Assembly: GCA_001464915.1 (NCBI GenBank)
Contig: LNED01000014.1
Span: 1 to 41,073 of the forward strand
DNA from: Sphingomonadales bacterium Ga0077531
GTDB lineage: Bacteria; Pseudomonadota; Alphaproteobacteria; Sphingomonadales; Sphingomonadaceae
Direction of reading: 5' to 3'
DNA length: 41,073 nt
Made by a program: the position numbers and the translations under genes
Part shown: positions 17,414-26,400 of the stretch, one piece after another
Numbering within the stretch: position 1 is the first letter of the stretch
How the letters are laid out: every line of letters starts with the position of its first letter
The notes under the pieces: model-generated
Databases searched by the model: none
Told to the model about the DNA's origin: nothing
Seen by the model: the letters and a program-made list of their open reading frames with translations, nothing else

Positions 17414-18019
17414 CTATCGGCGTGGGATGCTTTCCATTCTCAGGATTTTTCCGACCCAATCGGGCGCTTCGGCCGCATCGGCAAGCAGCCTTGCCACATC
17501 GCCCCGCGCCGCCACGCCTTCGGGATCGACATCGTCTCCCAGACGGATATCGCCGCTGCCGTCATCATCCGTCAGCGCCACGGGGCGCAAGATGGCATAT
17601 TCGAGGCCGCTCAATTGGAGATGCTCGTCCGCAGCATGTTTGGCCTTGAGGTAGTGAGCCAGATCACCCTGCGGGTCAGTTTCGTCCGCGCCGATGCTGC
17701 TGAGCATAACGAAGCGGCGGACATTGCCCGCGACTGACAGATCGATGAGCCGCTTTGCACCGTCGCGATCCACCTTGTCGGTCATTTCCTCGGTTGAGCC
17801 GCCGCCGGCACCGGCAGCAAACACCACAACTTCGCAGCCTTCGGTCACACCCGCGCTAAGATCGGTTAGGTCGCCCTCGCGTTGCTTCACCGTGTCAGGC
17901 AGGCCCGAGGTGTCCGAGCTGGAGCGCACTAGCGCGATGGGGTCGTGCCCGCGCGCCTGAAGTTCGCGCACAAGCCGCGTGCCGGTGTTGCCGGTCGATC
18001 CGGCTACGAGAATTTGCAT
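17414..18019 (-). CDS. NAD(P)-binding oxidoreductase, atypical short-chain dehydrogenase (SDR_a5-like)
   Basis: A 201-residue Rossmann-fold protein. The nucleotide-binding loop is VAGSTGNTGTRLVREL at residues 5-20, followed by a second strand ending in ALVR, which suggests NADP preference. VVVFAAGAGGG, FVMLSSIGAD and YLKAKHAADEHLQLSGLEYAILRP, given here in part, follow the order of NAD(P)H-binding proteins such as YwnB/NmrA-type members; the Tyr-Lys pair is not the classical YxxxK. The substrate is unknown. It is 45 bases downstream of the aldehyde dehydrogenase gene on the same strand, so the two probably form an operon inside the tRNA-flanked cassette. Confidence 0.85.
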   Translation of the reverse strand: MQILVAGSTGNTGTRLVRELQARGHDPIALVRSSSDTSGLPDTVKQREGDLTDLSAGVTEGCEVVVFAAGAGGGSTEEMTDKVDRDGAKRLIDLSVAGNVRRFVMLSSIGADETDPQGDLAHYLKAKHAADEHLQLSGLEYAILRPVALTDDDGSGDIRLGDDVDPEGVAARGDVARLLADAAEAPDWVGKILRMESIPRR

Positions 18020-18064
18020 ATCTTTTCTCCGATGTCTTTTGTGGGCGAAGCGATCGTCCGTGCC

Positions 18065-19444
18065 TTACGAGGGCAGGAAGATCGCTTTAGCATTGACGAA
18101 TTCCTTCATCCCGAAGCCCCCGTGCTCGCGGCCGTAGCCCGAGTTCTTGACGCCGCCGAAAGGCATGTTGGGATCGGCCGCGCCGAAGGAATTGATGCGC
18201 ACCATCCCGGTGTCGAAATGGTCGCGGGCCATGCGCACAGCCTTGGCTTCGTCCTTGCTGAAGATGCCGCCGCCCAGACCATAGCGGCTGGCATTCGCGA
18301 TCCGCATCGCGTCTTCATCATCCTTCGCGCGGATGATGGCAGCGACGGGGCCGAACAACTCGTCATCATGGGCGGGCATTCCAGGCTTGCAGTCGGCAAG
18401 CACGGTTGCCGGATAATAACAGCCCGTCGCATATTCGGGATCGCCGCCGCACAGCAATGTCGCGCCGCTGGCCAGGCTCTGCTCAACCTGATCGACGATC
18501 GTATCGAACTGTTCGCGGCCGGAAAGGGGCCCAAGCTGGGTATCCTCCTTCATCGGATCGCCCATGGTCACCGCTTTCATCGCCTGCACGAAGGCCGGCA
18601 CGAACTCGTCGTAGACCGCGTCGGTCACAACAAATCGCTTGGCCGAAACGCAGGTCTCGCCGTTGTTAAAGATGCGGCCCGCAACGCAGGTCTTCACCGC
18701 CAGAGGGATATCGGCGTCCTCTAGCACCAGGTATGCATCGTTCGATCCAAGCTCCAGCACGGTCTTCTTGAGGTGCTTTGCGGCAAGCGAGCCGATATGG
18801 CTGCCGGCGCCATCGCTACCAGTCATGGTCACCGCGCGGACCAGATCATGCCCGATCACCTTGTCGGAGAGGTCGTGGCCAGTGACAATGACTTCGAACA
18901 ATCCCGCAGGAAGGCCAGCTTCAAGGCACAGATCGCGTAAGCGCAGACCACTGCCGGTGCAGATCGACGCATGTTTGAGAATGACAGCATTGCCCGCCAT
19001 CAGATTGGCCGCGAGCACGCGGACCGGCTGATAGGCCGGGAAATTCCATGGCTGCACGGAGTAGATTACCCCGATCGGCGCAAAGGTGATGATCCCGCGC
19101 TTCTTGCCGCCACTGTGTTGGCGCTCTTCGTCAGCGAGCTCTGCCGGGCCATGATCGGCCGTGTATTCAAAGATGCGCGCGCACAGCTCGATCTCGGTCT
19201 TTCCGTCGCGCAGCAGCTTTCCCATTTCGCGGGTCATCAGCTCGGAGAACTCGTCGGCATTTTCGCGCAGCACTGCCGCGATCTTGCGCAGATAGGGAGC
19301 GCGCTCTTCGTGGGATTTTAGTCGCCAGCTGAGGAATGCCGTGTGCGCAGCCTCAACCTTCGCGAAGACCTCGGCCTCATTCTCCATGGAATAAGTCGCG
19401 ATCTCTTCGCCGGTCGCTGGATTACTGGTTTGTATGGTCGCCAT
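18065..19444 (-). CDS. NAD(P)-dependent succinate-semialdehyde-type aldehyde dehydrogenase
   Basis: A 459-residue aldehyde dehydrogenase of the shorter group (about 455-462 residues) that includes E. coli Sad (YneI) and GabD-like enzymes. Visible features are PIGVIYSVQPWNFPAYQPVR (catalytic Asn region), NAVILKHASICTG (cofactor lysine), TGSDGAGSHIGSLAAKHLKK, VLELGSNDAYLVLEDADI (general-base Glu) and NNGETCVSAKRF (catalytic Cys). It oxidises semialdehydes, probably succinate semialdehyde, to the acid; the precise substrate is inference. No GABA transaminase is nearby. It is the promoter-proximal gene of the cassette between the tRNA-Met gene and its duplicated 3' end. Confidence 0.88.
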   Translation of the reverse strand: MATIQTSNPATGEEIATYSMENEAEVFAKVEAAHTAFLSWRLKSHEERAPYLRKIAAVLRENADEFSELMTREMGKLLRDGKTEIELCARIFEYTADHGPAELADEERQHSGGKKRGIITFAPIGVIYSVQPWNFPAYQPVRVLAANLMAGNAVILKHASICTGSGLRLRDLCLEAGLPAGLFEVIVTGHDLSDKVIGHDLVRAVTMTGSDGAGSHIGSLAAKHLKKTVLELGSNDAYLVLEDADIPLAVKTCVAGRIFNNGETCVSAKRFVVTDAVYDEFVPAFVQAMKAVTMGDPMKEDTQLGPLSGREQFDTIVDQVEQSLASGATLLCGGDPEYATGCYYPATVLADCKPGMPAHDDELFGPVAAIIRAKDDEDAMRIANASRYGLGGGIFSKDEAKAVRMARDHFDTGMVRINSFGAADPNMPFGGVKNSGYGREHGGFGMKEFVNAKAIFLPS

Positions 19445-19636
19445 TTAATGGCCCTTTCTCGTTGCCTGGATGAAGCGCTCGCAGACGCACTTTGCGGCGA
19501 GCGGCTCGACTGCGAGGCGCAGCATCATGAAGCTAACGAGAGCGGCGACAGCAATGTTCCGCTTCCCCGCGGCACAATGCCGGACTTTGCGCTGGAGCGT
19601 GCTGCGATCGGGACATGACCAGGATTGCAACGAAGA

Positions 19637-19674
19637 TGGTAGCGGAGGAGGGACTCGAACCCCCGACACGCGGA
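19637..19674 (-). repeat. att-like direct repeat, right copy (3' end of tRNA-Met)
   Basis: This is the 3' segment of the intact tRNA-Met gene and the partner of 17372-17409. The two copies are in direct orientation and enclose about 2.2 kb. Confidence 0.85.
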
Positions 19675-19713
19675 TTATGATTCCGCTGCTCTAACCGACT
19701 GAGCTACTCCGCC
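19637..19713 (-). tRNA. tRNA-Met (anticodon CAT, elongator)
   Basis: A 77-base cloverleaf with encoded CCA. Acceptor arms GGCGGAG and CTCCGCT pair with a G-T at the end; the D arm contains AGCTCAGTCGGTTAGAGC; the anticodon stem GCGGA/TCCGC encloses loop ATCATAA with anticodon CAT; the T arm contains GGTTCGAGTCC. The body matches alphaproteobacterial elongator tRNA-Met rather than initiator tRNA or the lysidine-modified tRNA-Ile. Its 3' end has been used as an integration site. Confidence 0.95.
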
Positions 19714-19811
19714 CCATGGGCCTCCGGCTGATTGCAAGCCGGATTCGCAAGAAGCCCGAGGCCCGTGCGAGCGGCGCACTTAAGGCGCGCCTGCCGCGTG
19801 GTCAAGCATTC

Positions 19812-20342
19812 TTAGAGCCGTTCCCGCCCGCGAAAGCTACATGTCTTGACCCTCTCCCACGGCCCACCGCGATAGTGCCACAATTCCAGTGCCGGTAAGG
19901 TGAAGCAACCCTTAGCGATCCACGGGGCCAGCACCGGGCCAAGGCTGGCCTGAAGCGCCCTCGCCTCTTGCTTGGTTACCTTGTTCTGGATGGTGATGTG
20001 CGGGCGCGGTTCGTGGAGATCTTGCGATGTCAGGCTGCCGTGGAAATGTTCGGCAACCAGCGCGCGTAAAGCGAGCAATTGCTGGGCTTCCAGTGCGATA
20101 GCGGTGCCGGTACCCAAATCCATTGCGCCAGTGACCGTCCCTTCCGGCGCGGCAAACTCTGCCGCCACCTTGGGCAGAAAATCGCGCAGCTCCTCCAGCA
20201 GGCTCGGCGCAAAAGAATGGAATAGCGTGACGTGCGCGTGGAGGTGGTTGCGCTCCACCGGATAATGCGCGCGCCGCAGCCCTTCGGCCCATGCGCCAAG
20301 ATCGGTTGGCAGCGCGGCAGTGAGGATGAAGGGATTAGCCAT
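19812..20342 (-). CDS. 2'-5' RNA ligase family protein (2H phosphoesterase)
   Basis: A 176-residue protein with the two catalytic HxT/S-type motifs of the 2H superfamily: HAHVTLFHS and RPHITIQNK. Such enzymes act on 2',3'-cyclic phosphates or 2'-5' linked RNA; the exact substrate is unknown. A long in-frame upstream extension reaches 20900 but lies antisense-like over mltG in another frame, so the ATG ending at 20342 (MANPFILTAALP) is chosen. It follows mltG on the same strand after 58 bases that hold a palindromic repeat. Confidence 0.82.
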   Translation of the reverse strand: MANPFILTAALPTDLGAWAEGLRRAHYPVERNHLHAHVTLFHSFAPSLLEELRDFLPKVAAEFAAPEGTVTGAMDLGTGTAIALEAQQLLALRALVAEHFHGSLTSQDLHEPRPHITIQNKVTKQEARALQASLGPVLAPWIAKGCFTLPALELWHYRGGPWERVKTCSFRGRERL

Positions 20343-20366
20343 CGGGCTTGGTGTGGAAGGCAAGCG

Positions 20367-20387
20367 ATCCCGGATCAAGTCCGGGAT
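20367..20387. repeat. Palindromic repeat ATCCCGGA-N5-TCCGGGAT downstream of mltG
   Basis: A perfect 8-bp stem around the loop TCAAG lies between mltG and the 2H phosphoesterase gene. The same stem occurs at 29794-29814 with a different loop. Short palindromes of this kind are dispersed in many alphaproteobacterial genomes. Here it may also act as a weak terminator or mRNA-processing site. Confidence 0.7.
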
Positions 20388-20400
20388 GACGGGAAAGCGC

Positions 20401-21363
20401 CTACATCTCGCCCCGCTCGCGGCGGATTGCGTACCATTTACCGACATTGGCGTTGTGCTGTTCCAACGTGTCGGCAAACCAGTGCCCGCCGGTGCCGTCG
20501 GCGACCATGAACAGTGCCGATGTGTTCTCGGGATTGAGCACGGCGGCGATGCTGTCGCGCCCCGGATTGGTAATCGGGCCTTCGGGCAGGCCGACGCGGG
20601 TATAGGTGTTGTAGCCGTTGACCGCGGCAATCTCCGACTGGCGGATGCGGCGGCCGAGCGGCTTGCCCTTGGTGATCGGGTAGATGATCGTCGGATCGGC
20701 CTGAAGCAACATCCCCGTGCGCACGCGATTGGAATAGAGCCCGGCAACCATGCGGCGTTCCTCGGCCTTGCCGGTTTCCTTTTCCACAATGGCAGCGAGG
20801 ACCAGCGCGTCGCGCATGGTGTCCACTGCGATGCCGGGGCGACGCTTGGCCCATTCTTCAGCCAGCGCCTTGTCCATCGCTGCCTGCATCTGTTGCACAA
20901 GGCTCGCGCGCGATTGGCCGCGTTCGAACGCGTAGGTGTTGGGCAGGATCGATCCTTCGGGCGGCACCGCGACTTCGCCCGTCAGCAGATCTTCGGCCAT
21001 CAGCCGTTCCCAGACGAGGATTGAAGGCATGCCTTCCGGGATGGTCACAAACCGCCGGATCACGTCGCCCGATTGGAATGCTTCGAGGATCTGACGCTGG
21101 CTCATCCCGGCGGTCAGCTGAAATTCGCCTGCCTGAATCGGCTTGTCCGAACCGAAGATGCGGGCTTGCAATACGAAGCCGGACGCTGACGAAATCAGGC
21201 CCTGCTCCTCAAGCTCGTCCGCCACCGAAGCGACCGACGCACCCGCGGGGATGGTGAAGGTTGTATCCTTCGCCACGGTCGCGCTGCCCATGAATGTCCA
21301 CGCCAGCACTAGTGCTGCGAGCGCGGCCACCAGGCCTGCCACCACAAGCCGCCCGCGTGTCAT
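20401..21363 (-). CDS. mltG: Endolytic murein transglycosylase MltG
   Basis: A 320-residue YceG-family membrane protein that cleaves nascent peptidoglycan strands. It starts MTRGRLVVAGLVAALAALVLA, one N-terminal transmembrane anchor, followed by a LysM-like domain (FTIPAGASVASVADELEEQG). The catalytic domain includes LAAIVEKETG with the catalytic Glu, LYSNRVRTGMLLQADPTIIY, YNTYTRVGLPEGPITNPG and GGHWFADTLEQHN. The start ATG lies four bases after the fabF stop, so the two are translationally linked; an in-frame start further upstream would overlap fabF. The fabF-mltG order is common in proteobacteria. Confidence 0.93.
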   Translation of the reverse strand: MTRGRLVVAGLVAALAALVLAWTFMGSATVAKDTTFTIPAGASVASVADELEEQGLISSASGFVLQARIFGSDKPIQAGEFQLTAGMSQRQILEAFQSGDVIRRFVTIPEGMPSILVWERLMAEDLLTGEVAVPPEGSILPNTYAFERGQSRASLVQQMQAAMDKALAEEWAKRRPGIAVDTMRDALVLAAIVEKETGKAEERRMVAGLYSNRVRTGMLLQADPTIIYPITKGKPLGRRIRQSEIAAVNGYNTYTRVGLPEGPITNPGRDSIAAVLNPENTSALFMVADGTGGHWFADTLEQHNANVGKWYAIRRERGEM

Positions 21364-21367
21364 CGGA

Positions 21368-22627
21368 TCAGTCGACCTTTTGCATGATGATCGAAGCGTT
21401 GGTGCCACCGAACCCGAAGCTGTTGTTCAGCACCGCACGCACTTCGCGCTTGCGCGCCACCAACGGCACAAGGTCGATGCCTTCGGTGCCATCATCGGGA
21501 TCGTGCAGGTTCAGGGTCGGCGGGACGATCTGATCGCGCATCGCCAGGATGCAGAAAATCGCCTCAACCGCGCCCGCGCCGCCGAGCAGGTGGCCGATGG
21601 CGGATTTGGTCGAGGACATCGATGCACCACCCAGATTGTCGCCGAGCACGCGCTTGATCGCAGCCAGTTCGATCGTGTCGGCCATGGTCGAAGTGCCGTG
21701 GGCGTTGATGTAATCGATATCGCCGGGGCCAAGGCCCGCCTTCTTCAACGCCATCCGCATCGCCAGTTCCGCGCCGCGGCCTTCCGGATGCGGAGCGGTG
21801 ACGTGGTAGGCATCGCCCGACAGGCCGTATCCGGTGACTTCGGCGTAAATCTTGGCGCCGCGCGCCCTGGCCCGCTCGTATTCTTCGAGCACGATCACGC
21901 CTGCGCCTTCGCCCATCACAAAGCCATCGCGGCCCTTGTCATAGGGGCGGCTGGCTTCGGTCGGGCGGTCGTTCATGCTCATGTTGAGCGCGCGCGCTTG
22001 CGCAAATCCTGCGATGCCGAGCGGGTTGATGGTGCCTTCCGCACCACCTGCGAGCATTACGTCAGCATCATCCGCCATGATCATCCGCGCCGCATCGCCA
22101 ATCGAATGTGCGCCGGTGGAACAGGCGGTCACCACCGCATGGTTGGGGCCCATGAAGCCGTATTTGATCTGCACCTGCCCGGTAATAAGGTTGATTAAGC
22201 GACCGTGGACAAAGTGCGGCGAGACGCGCGAAGGGCCGCGTTCGTGCAGGTTGACGCTTTCGATCTCGATCCCCGGCAAGCCGCCGATGCCAGAACCGAT
22301 CGAACAGCCGGTGCGTTCCTTCTCGGCCTGCGTCATGTCGGTCAGGCCTGCGTCTTCCAACGCTTGGCCCGCCGCGTCGATGCCGTAGATGATGAACGGA
22401 TCGACCTGCCGCTGCACCTTGTGATCAACCCGCAAATCGGGGTCAAAGCCCCACGGATGCCCCTTGGGCTTCACTTCGCAGGCGATGGTGCATTTCTGGT
22501 TCGAGGCATCGAAGCGGGTGATTTGCCCTGCCCCGCTTTTGCCAGCAATCAGGTTGGCCCAAGTCGTTTCGACATCGGCTCCAAGCGGGGTGACGAGGCC
22601 AAGCCCGGTAACAACCACACGGCGCAT
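21368..22627 (-). CDS. fabF: 3-oxoacyl-[acyl-carrier-protein] synthase II
   Basis: A 419-residue condensing enzyme that elongates acyl-ACP with malonyl-ACP in fatty-acid synthesis. The catalytic triad is visible: Cys in VVTACSTGAHSIG, His in INAHGTSTMADT and His in STKSAIGHLLGGAGA. The N-terminus VVTGLGLVTPLG and the C-terminal NNSFGFGGTNAS are typical. It lies about 190 bases downstream of acpP on the same strand and immediately upstream of mltG, as in many alphaproteobacteria. Confidence 0.96.
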   Translation of the reverse strand: MRRVVVTGLGLVTPLGADVETTWANLIAGKSGAGQITRFDASNQKCTIACEVKPKGHPWGFDPDLRVDHKVQRQVDPFIIYGIDAAGQALEDAGLTDMTQAEKERTGCSIGSGIGGLPGIEIESVNLHERGPSRVSPHFVHGRLINLITGQVQIKYGFMGPNHAVVTACSTGAHSIGDAARMIMADDADVMLAGGAEGTINPLGIAGFAQARALNMSMNDRPTEASRPYDKGRDGFVMGEGAGVIVLEEYERARARGAKIYAEVTGYGLSGDAYHVTAPHPEGRGAELAMRMALKKAGLGPGDIDYINAHGTSTMADTIELAAIKRVLGDNLGGASMSSTKSAIGHLLGGAGAVEAIFCILAMRDQIVPPTLNLHDPDDGTEGIDLVPLVARKREVRAVLNNSFGFGGTNASIIMQKVD

Positions 22628-22817
22628 TCGCGTTCTCCGAAAAAAGGGCCCATCTCATGCGGGCCTCTGAAAAGCCAACAGGCCCAACCCGTATGCGGGG
22701 CTGAGCCTGTCTAAGCCTTGATCCGCAATGCGGCAAACCTGCTGTCATCAATCCGGCGAACCTGTCCCCATAATTGAGGCAGGCGCGCCAACGATCGCAT
22801 CAGGGCCGCAGCCGGCC

Positions 22818-23054
22818 TTAGCCCTTGTGTTCTTCGATGTACTTGGTCGCATCACCAACGGTGGTGATCTTTTCGGCCGCATCGTCAGGGATTTCGACGC
22901 CGAATTCCTCTTCGAACGCCATCACCAATTCAACGATGTCGAGGCTGTCTGCGCCCAGATCATCGATGAAGCTGGCATCCTGCGTGACCTTGTCCGCTTC
23001 TACACCGAGATGTTCGACGACAATCTTGGCCACCCGATCGGCAGTATCGCTCAT
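22818..23054 (-). CDS. acpP: Acyl carrier protein
   Basis: A 78-residue acidic protein with the phosphopantetheine site [14 protein letters not shown]; the Ser of DSL carries the prosthetic group. It shuttles acyl chains for fatty-acid and lipid synthesis. The ATG ending at 23054 ([12 protein letters not shown]) follows AGAGGGAA; a longer frame reaching 23123 adds residues foreign to the family. It is the first gene before fabF. Confidence 0.97.
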   Translation of the reverse strand: MSDTADRVAKIVVEHLGVEADKVTQDASFIDDLGADSLDIVELVMAFEEEFGVEIPDDAAEKITTVGDATKYIEEHKG

Positions 23055-23175
23055 GTTGTTCCCTCTTGAACTGGGGTTAAGAAATATCGCGCTTGCCCTA
23101 ATGAACGGCGCGGGCAAGCGCAAGTGGGCATGACGGGATGCTTATCAAGCCGTAACGTCAAGCCCGGTGAAAACG

Positions 23176-24972
23176 TTAGGCGGCAGGGCCGTCCTTCTTG
23201 GGCGGTTCGACCACGCGCAGGTGCAGTTCACGAAGGCTCCGTGGCTCAGCCGGGGTCGGCGCGCCCATTAACAGGTCTTCGGCACGCTGGTTCATCGGGA
23301 ACAGCGAGATTTCGCGCAGGTTCTTCACCCCGCACAGCAGCATCACGATCCGGTCAACCCCGGCGGCCATCCCGCCATGCGGAGGCGCGCCGTATTGGAA
23401 CGCGCGGTACATCCCGCCAAAGCGTTCCTCGACATCGGCCTTGGAAAGCCCGACGATTTCGAACGCCTTGACCATTGTTTCGGGCATATGGTTGCGGATC
23501 GAACCTGAGGCGATTTCATAGCCGTTGCAGACCAGATCGTACTGGAACGCCTTCAACGTCAGCGGGTCTTGGCCGTTCAGCGCATCAATCCCGCCCTGCG
23601 GCATCGAGAAAGGGTTGTGGCTGAAATCGACCTTCTTCTCGTCCTCGTTCCATTCGTAGAACGGGAAATCGACAATCCACGCGAGCGCGAAGGCGTTTTC
23701 GTCAATCAGGCCGAGTTCTTCGCCCACGCGGATGCGCGCCGCGCCTGCCAGCTTGGCCGCGTCGGCTTCCTTGCCCGCTGCAAAGAAAAGCCCGTCGTTC
23801 TCGCCAAGGCCGAGTTCGGCGTAAAGTTCCGCCATCCGGTCAGCGCCGTGGTTCTTGGCAATCGGCCCGCCGAATTCGCCGGCTTTTCTGGTGACATAGC
23901 CGAGTCCGGCAAAACCTTCCTTGCGCGCCCATTCATTCATGTCGTCAAAGAACTTCCGGCTCTTTTCATGCGTGCCGGGCGCCGGGATCACCCGGACAAC
24001 CCCGCCGCCGCCGACGATCTTCTCGAACAGGCCGAACCCGCTCTGCGTGAAATGCGCCGACACATCGCTGATGATCAGCGGGTTGCGCAGATCGGGCTTG
24101 TCGCTGCCATATTTCAGCATCGCTTCGTCATGGGCAATGCGCGGGAATTGGCCTGCAGGCGTCACCTTCTTGCCATCGGCAAAGGCTTCGAATGTGCCAG
24201 CGATCACCGGCTCCATCGTTTCCCAGATTTCTTCCTGCGTGACGAAGCTCATTTCCAGATCGAGCTGGTAAAACTCGCCCGGCAGCCGGTCAGCGCGCGG
24301 GTCTTCATCGCGGAAACACGGGGCGATCTGGAAATAGCGGTCAAAGCCGGCGACCATCAGCAGCTGCTTGTACTGCTGGGGCGCTTGAGGAAGCGCGTAG
24401 AACTTGCCCGCGTGAATGCGGCTCGGCACGAGGAAATCGCGCGCGCCTTCGGGTGACGAAGCCGTCAGGATCGGGGTCGAGAATTCGTTGAAGCCCACCG
24501 CCGTCATCCGCGCGCGGATATCGGCCACCACGGCAACGCGGGTCATGATGTTCTTGTGCAGCGTTTCGCGCCGCAGATCGAGGAAGCGGTACTTCAACCG
24601 CACGTCCTCGGGGTAAGGCTGTTCGTCCGCGACGGGCAGCGGCAGTTCTTCCGATGCGCTTTGCACCGTGATGCTGCGGGCATAGACTTCGACTTCGCCA
24701 GTGGAGAGGCGCGGATTGACCGTCTCAGCCGAGCGCGCCTTCACTTCACCTTCAATGGTGATGACCGATTCCACCCGCAACCGATCCAGCACCGCCAGCG
24801 CGGGCGAATCCGCGTCGGCCACAATCTGCGTGATGCCGTAATGATCGCGTAGATCGACGAACAACAGCCCGCCGAAATCGCGCTTACGGTGAACCCAGCC
24901 CGACAGGCGGACGGTTTCGCCCACCAGGGCCGAAGAAAGCTGTGCGCAAGTATGCGTGCGATACGGGTGCAT
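23176..24972 (-). CDS. aspS: Aspartate--tRNA ligase
   Basis: A 598-residue class IIb aminoacyl-tRNA synthetase. The N-terminal OB-fold anticodon-binding domain ([21 protein letters not shown]) is followed by the catalytic core with [57 protein letters not shown] (motif 2) and [14 protein letters not shown] (motif 3), and by the bacterial GAD insertion domain. It charges tRNA-Asp; whether it also charges tRNA-Asn cannot be decided from the window. It is divergent from rnd. Confidence 0.96.
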   Translation of the reverse strand: MHPYRTHTCAQLSSALVGETVRLSGWVHRKRDFGGLLFVDLRDHYGITQIVADADSPALAVLDRLRVESVITIEGEVKARSAETVNPRLSTGEVEVYARSITVQSASEELPLPVADEQPYPEDVRLKYRFLDLRRETLHKNIMTRVAVVADIRARMTAVGFNEFSTPILTASSPEGARDFLVPSRIHAGKFYALPQAPQQYKQLLMVAGFDRYFQIAPCFRDEDPRADRLPGEFYQLDLEMSFVTQEEIWETMEPVIAGTFEAFADGKKVTPAGQFPRIAHDEAMLKYGSDKPDLRNPLIISDVSAHFTQSGFGLFEKIVGGGGVVRVIPAPGTHEKSRKFFDDMNEWARKEGFAGLGYVTRKAGEFGGPIAKNHGADRMAELYAELGLGENDGLFFAAGKEADAAKLAGAARIRVGEELGLIDENAFALAWIVDFPFYEWNEDEKKVDFSHNPFSMPQGGIDALNGQDPLTLKAFQYDLVCNGYEIASGSIRNHMPETMVKAFEIVGLSKADVEERFGGMYRAFQYGAPPHGGMAAGVDRIVMLLCGVKNLREISLFPMNQRAEDLLMGAPTPAEPRSLRELHLRVVEPPKKDGPAA

Positions 24973-25136
24973 CTAAACTCTTGTCCTGTCCGAGGCTATG
25001 ACGCTAGTGCGCCGGGCAGCCGGAACGGGTGCACCGCATCCGGGCCATTACCGGCGCGCTAACAGGGCAAGCCTCGCACTTTGTCAAGCGGTGCGGGGTG
25101 ACATGGGTTCAATCCCGAGGGCGGCACTCCGCCCCA

Positions 25137-26390
25137 ATGAGCAAAGATGACATGAAAATTCACCCGCTGATTTCCACCACCGAAGCCCTCACCGAACTGT
25201 GCGAACGTCTCGCCAAGTCTGAATTCGTCGCGGTCGACACCGAATTCATGCGCGAAAACACCTATTGGCCTGAACTGTGCCTGATGCAGATCGCCAACAC
25301 CGAAGAAGCCGCTGCGATTGATCCGATGGCGCCGGGGATTGACCTTAAACCCCTGCTCGATCTGATGTGCGACAATGAAGACGTGCTCAAGGTCTTCCAC
25401 GCGGGCGGGCAGGACGTGGAAATCATCGTCAACCTGACGCAAGCCACGCCGCACCCGATTTTCGACACGCAAATCGCGATGATGGCAATCAGTCAGTCCG
25501 AACAGATCGGCTATGCCAACATGGTTGAAACGTGGATGGGCCTGACCATCGACAAGGGCGCGCGGTTTACCGATTGGAGCCGCCGCCCGCTGAGCGAGCG
25601 GCAGATCGAATATGCGATTGGCGATGTCACCCACCTCGCCACCATCTTCCCGCGCATTCTGAAAAAACTGATCAAAACCGGGCGTGGCGGTTGGCTTGAT
25701 GCCGAGATGGAAAAGCTCGCCGATCCATCGAACTACCTCACCGATCCGGCCGTGGCGTGGAAACGTATCCGCCAACCGGGGCGTAACCCACTGGTGCTGG
25801 GCCGGATGAAGGCGTTGGCCGGATGGCGCGAAGCCGAAGCGCAGCACAAGAATATCCCGCGCGGGCGGATCATGCGCGATGAAACGCTGGCCGATATCGC
25901 CTCGCACCCGCCCAAGACGCAAGGCGATCTGGCCAAGGTGCGCGGGCTTTCGGCCGCGTGGAAAGACAATGACATCGGCAAGCGGCTGATGAAAATCCTC
26001 GCCGAGGCTGAGCCGCTGTCCAAGGAAGAAATGCCTGAGAAGATCAAGCACGGCGCGCCATTGGGCAAGGAAGGCGCGTTGGTGGCCGATCTGCTCAAAC
26101 TGCTGCTGAAGATCCGCGCCCGCGAAATCGACGTTGCCCCGCGCCTGCTGACCCGCGCTGACGAAATGGAGGCGCTGGCCGCAGGGGTGCGCGACGTGCC
26201 GGTGCTGAAGGGCTGGCGGTTCGAGGTGTTCGGCAAGGACGCGCTTGATCTGGTTGAGGGCAAGCTGGCTTTTGCGGTCGAACGCGGCAAGCTCAAGATG
26301 ACGCACATCGATGATGTTGTGGTGATCGAGCCTGCTGAACTGGACGGGCCGGACGCGCTGGACGAACCCGATACGTTGGCGGCAGAGTGA
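25137..26390 (+). CDS. rnd: Ribonuclease D
   Basis: A 3'-5' exoribonuclease of about 417 residues acting on tRNA and other stable RNA. The DEDDy exonuclease domain shows VDTEFMRENTYWPELCLMQI (Asp and Glu), VFHAGGQDVEII (Asp) and YAIGDVTHLATIFP (Tyr and Asp). The HRDC domain follows around residues 210-290 (MKALAGWREAEAQHKNIPRG). The start is not certain: ATG at 25137 gives MSKDDMKIHPLI, and ATG at 25152 gives MKIHPLI; neither has a strong Shine-Dalgarno sequence. oxyR follows after ten bases. Confidence 0.93.
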   Translation: MSKDDMKIHPLISTTEALTELCERLAKSEFVAVDTEFMRENTYWPELCLMQIANTEEAAAIDPMAPGIDLKPLLDLMCDNEDVLKVFHAGGQDVEIIVNLTQATPHPIFDTQIAMMAISQSEQIGYANMVETWMGLTIDKGARFTDWSRRPLSERQIEYAIGDVTHLATIFPRILKKLIKTGRGGWLDAEMEKLADPSNYLTDPAVAWKRIRQPGRNPLVLGRMKALAGWREAEAQHKNIPRGRIMRDETLADIASHPPKTQGDLAKVRGLSAAWKDNDIGKRLMKILAEAEPLSKEEMPEKIKHGAPLGKEGALVADLLKLLLKIRAREIDVAPRLLTRADEMEALAAGVRDVPVLKGWRFEVFGKDALDLVEGKLAFAVERGKLKMTHIDDVVVIEPAELDGPDALDEPDTLAAE

Positions 26391-26400
26391 GCGCGCGCCT

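Noticed and set aside
19445..19669. ORF beginning MSGVRVPPP ending next to the aldehyde dehydrogenase start
   Set aside because: It starts within the tRNA-Met gene; the peptide is a common artefact of tRNA 3' ends.
20343..20900. N-terminal extension of the 2H phosphoesterase frame
   Set aside because: The extension overlaps mltG in another frame and lacks family similarity; the start at 20342 gives the normal length.
25059..26306. 415-codon minus-strand ORF opposite rnd
   Set aside because: It is the antisense shadow of RNase D, whose catalytic motifs are all on the plus strand.
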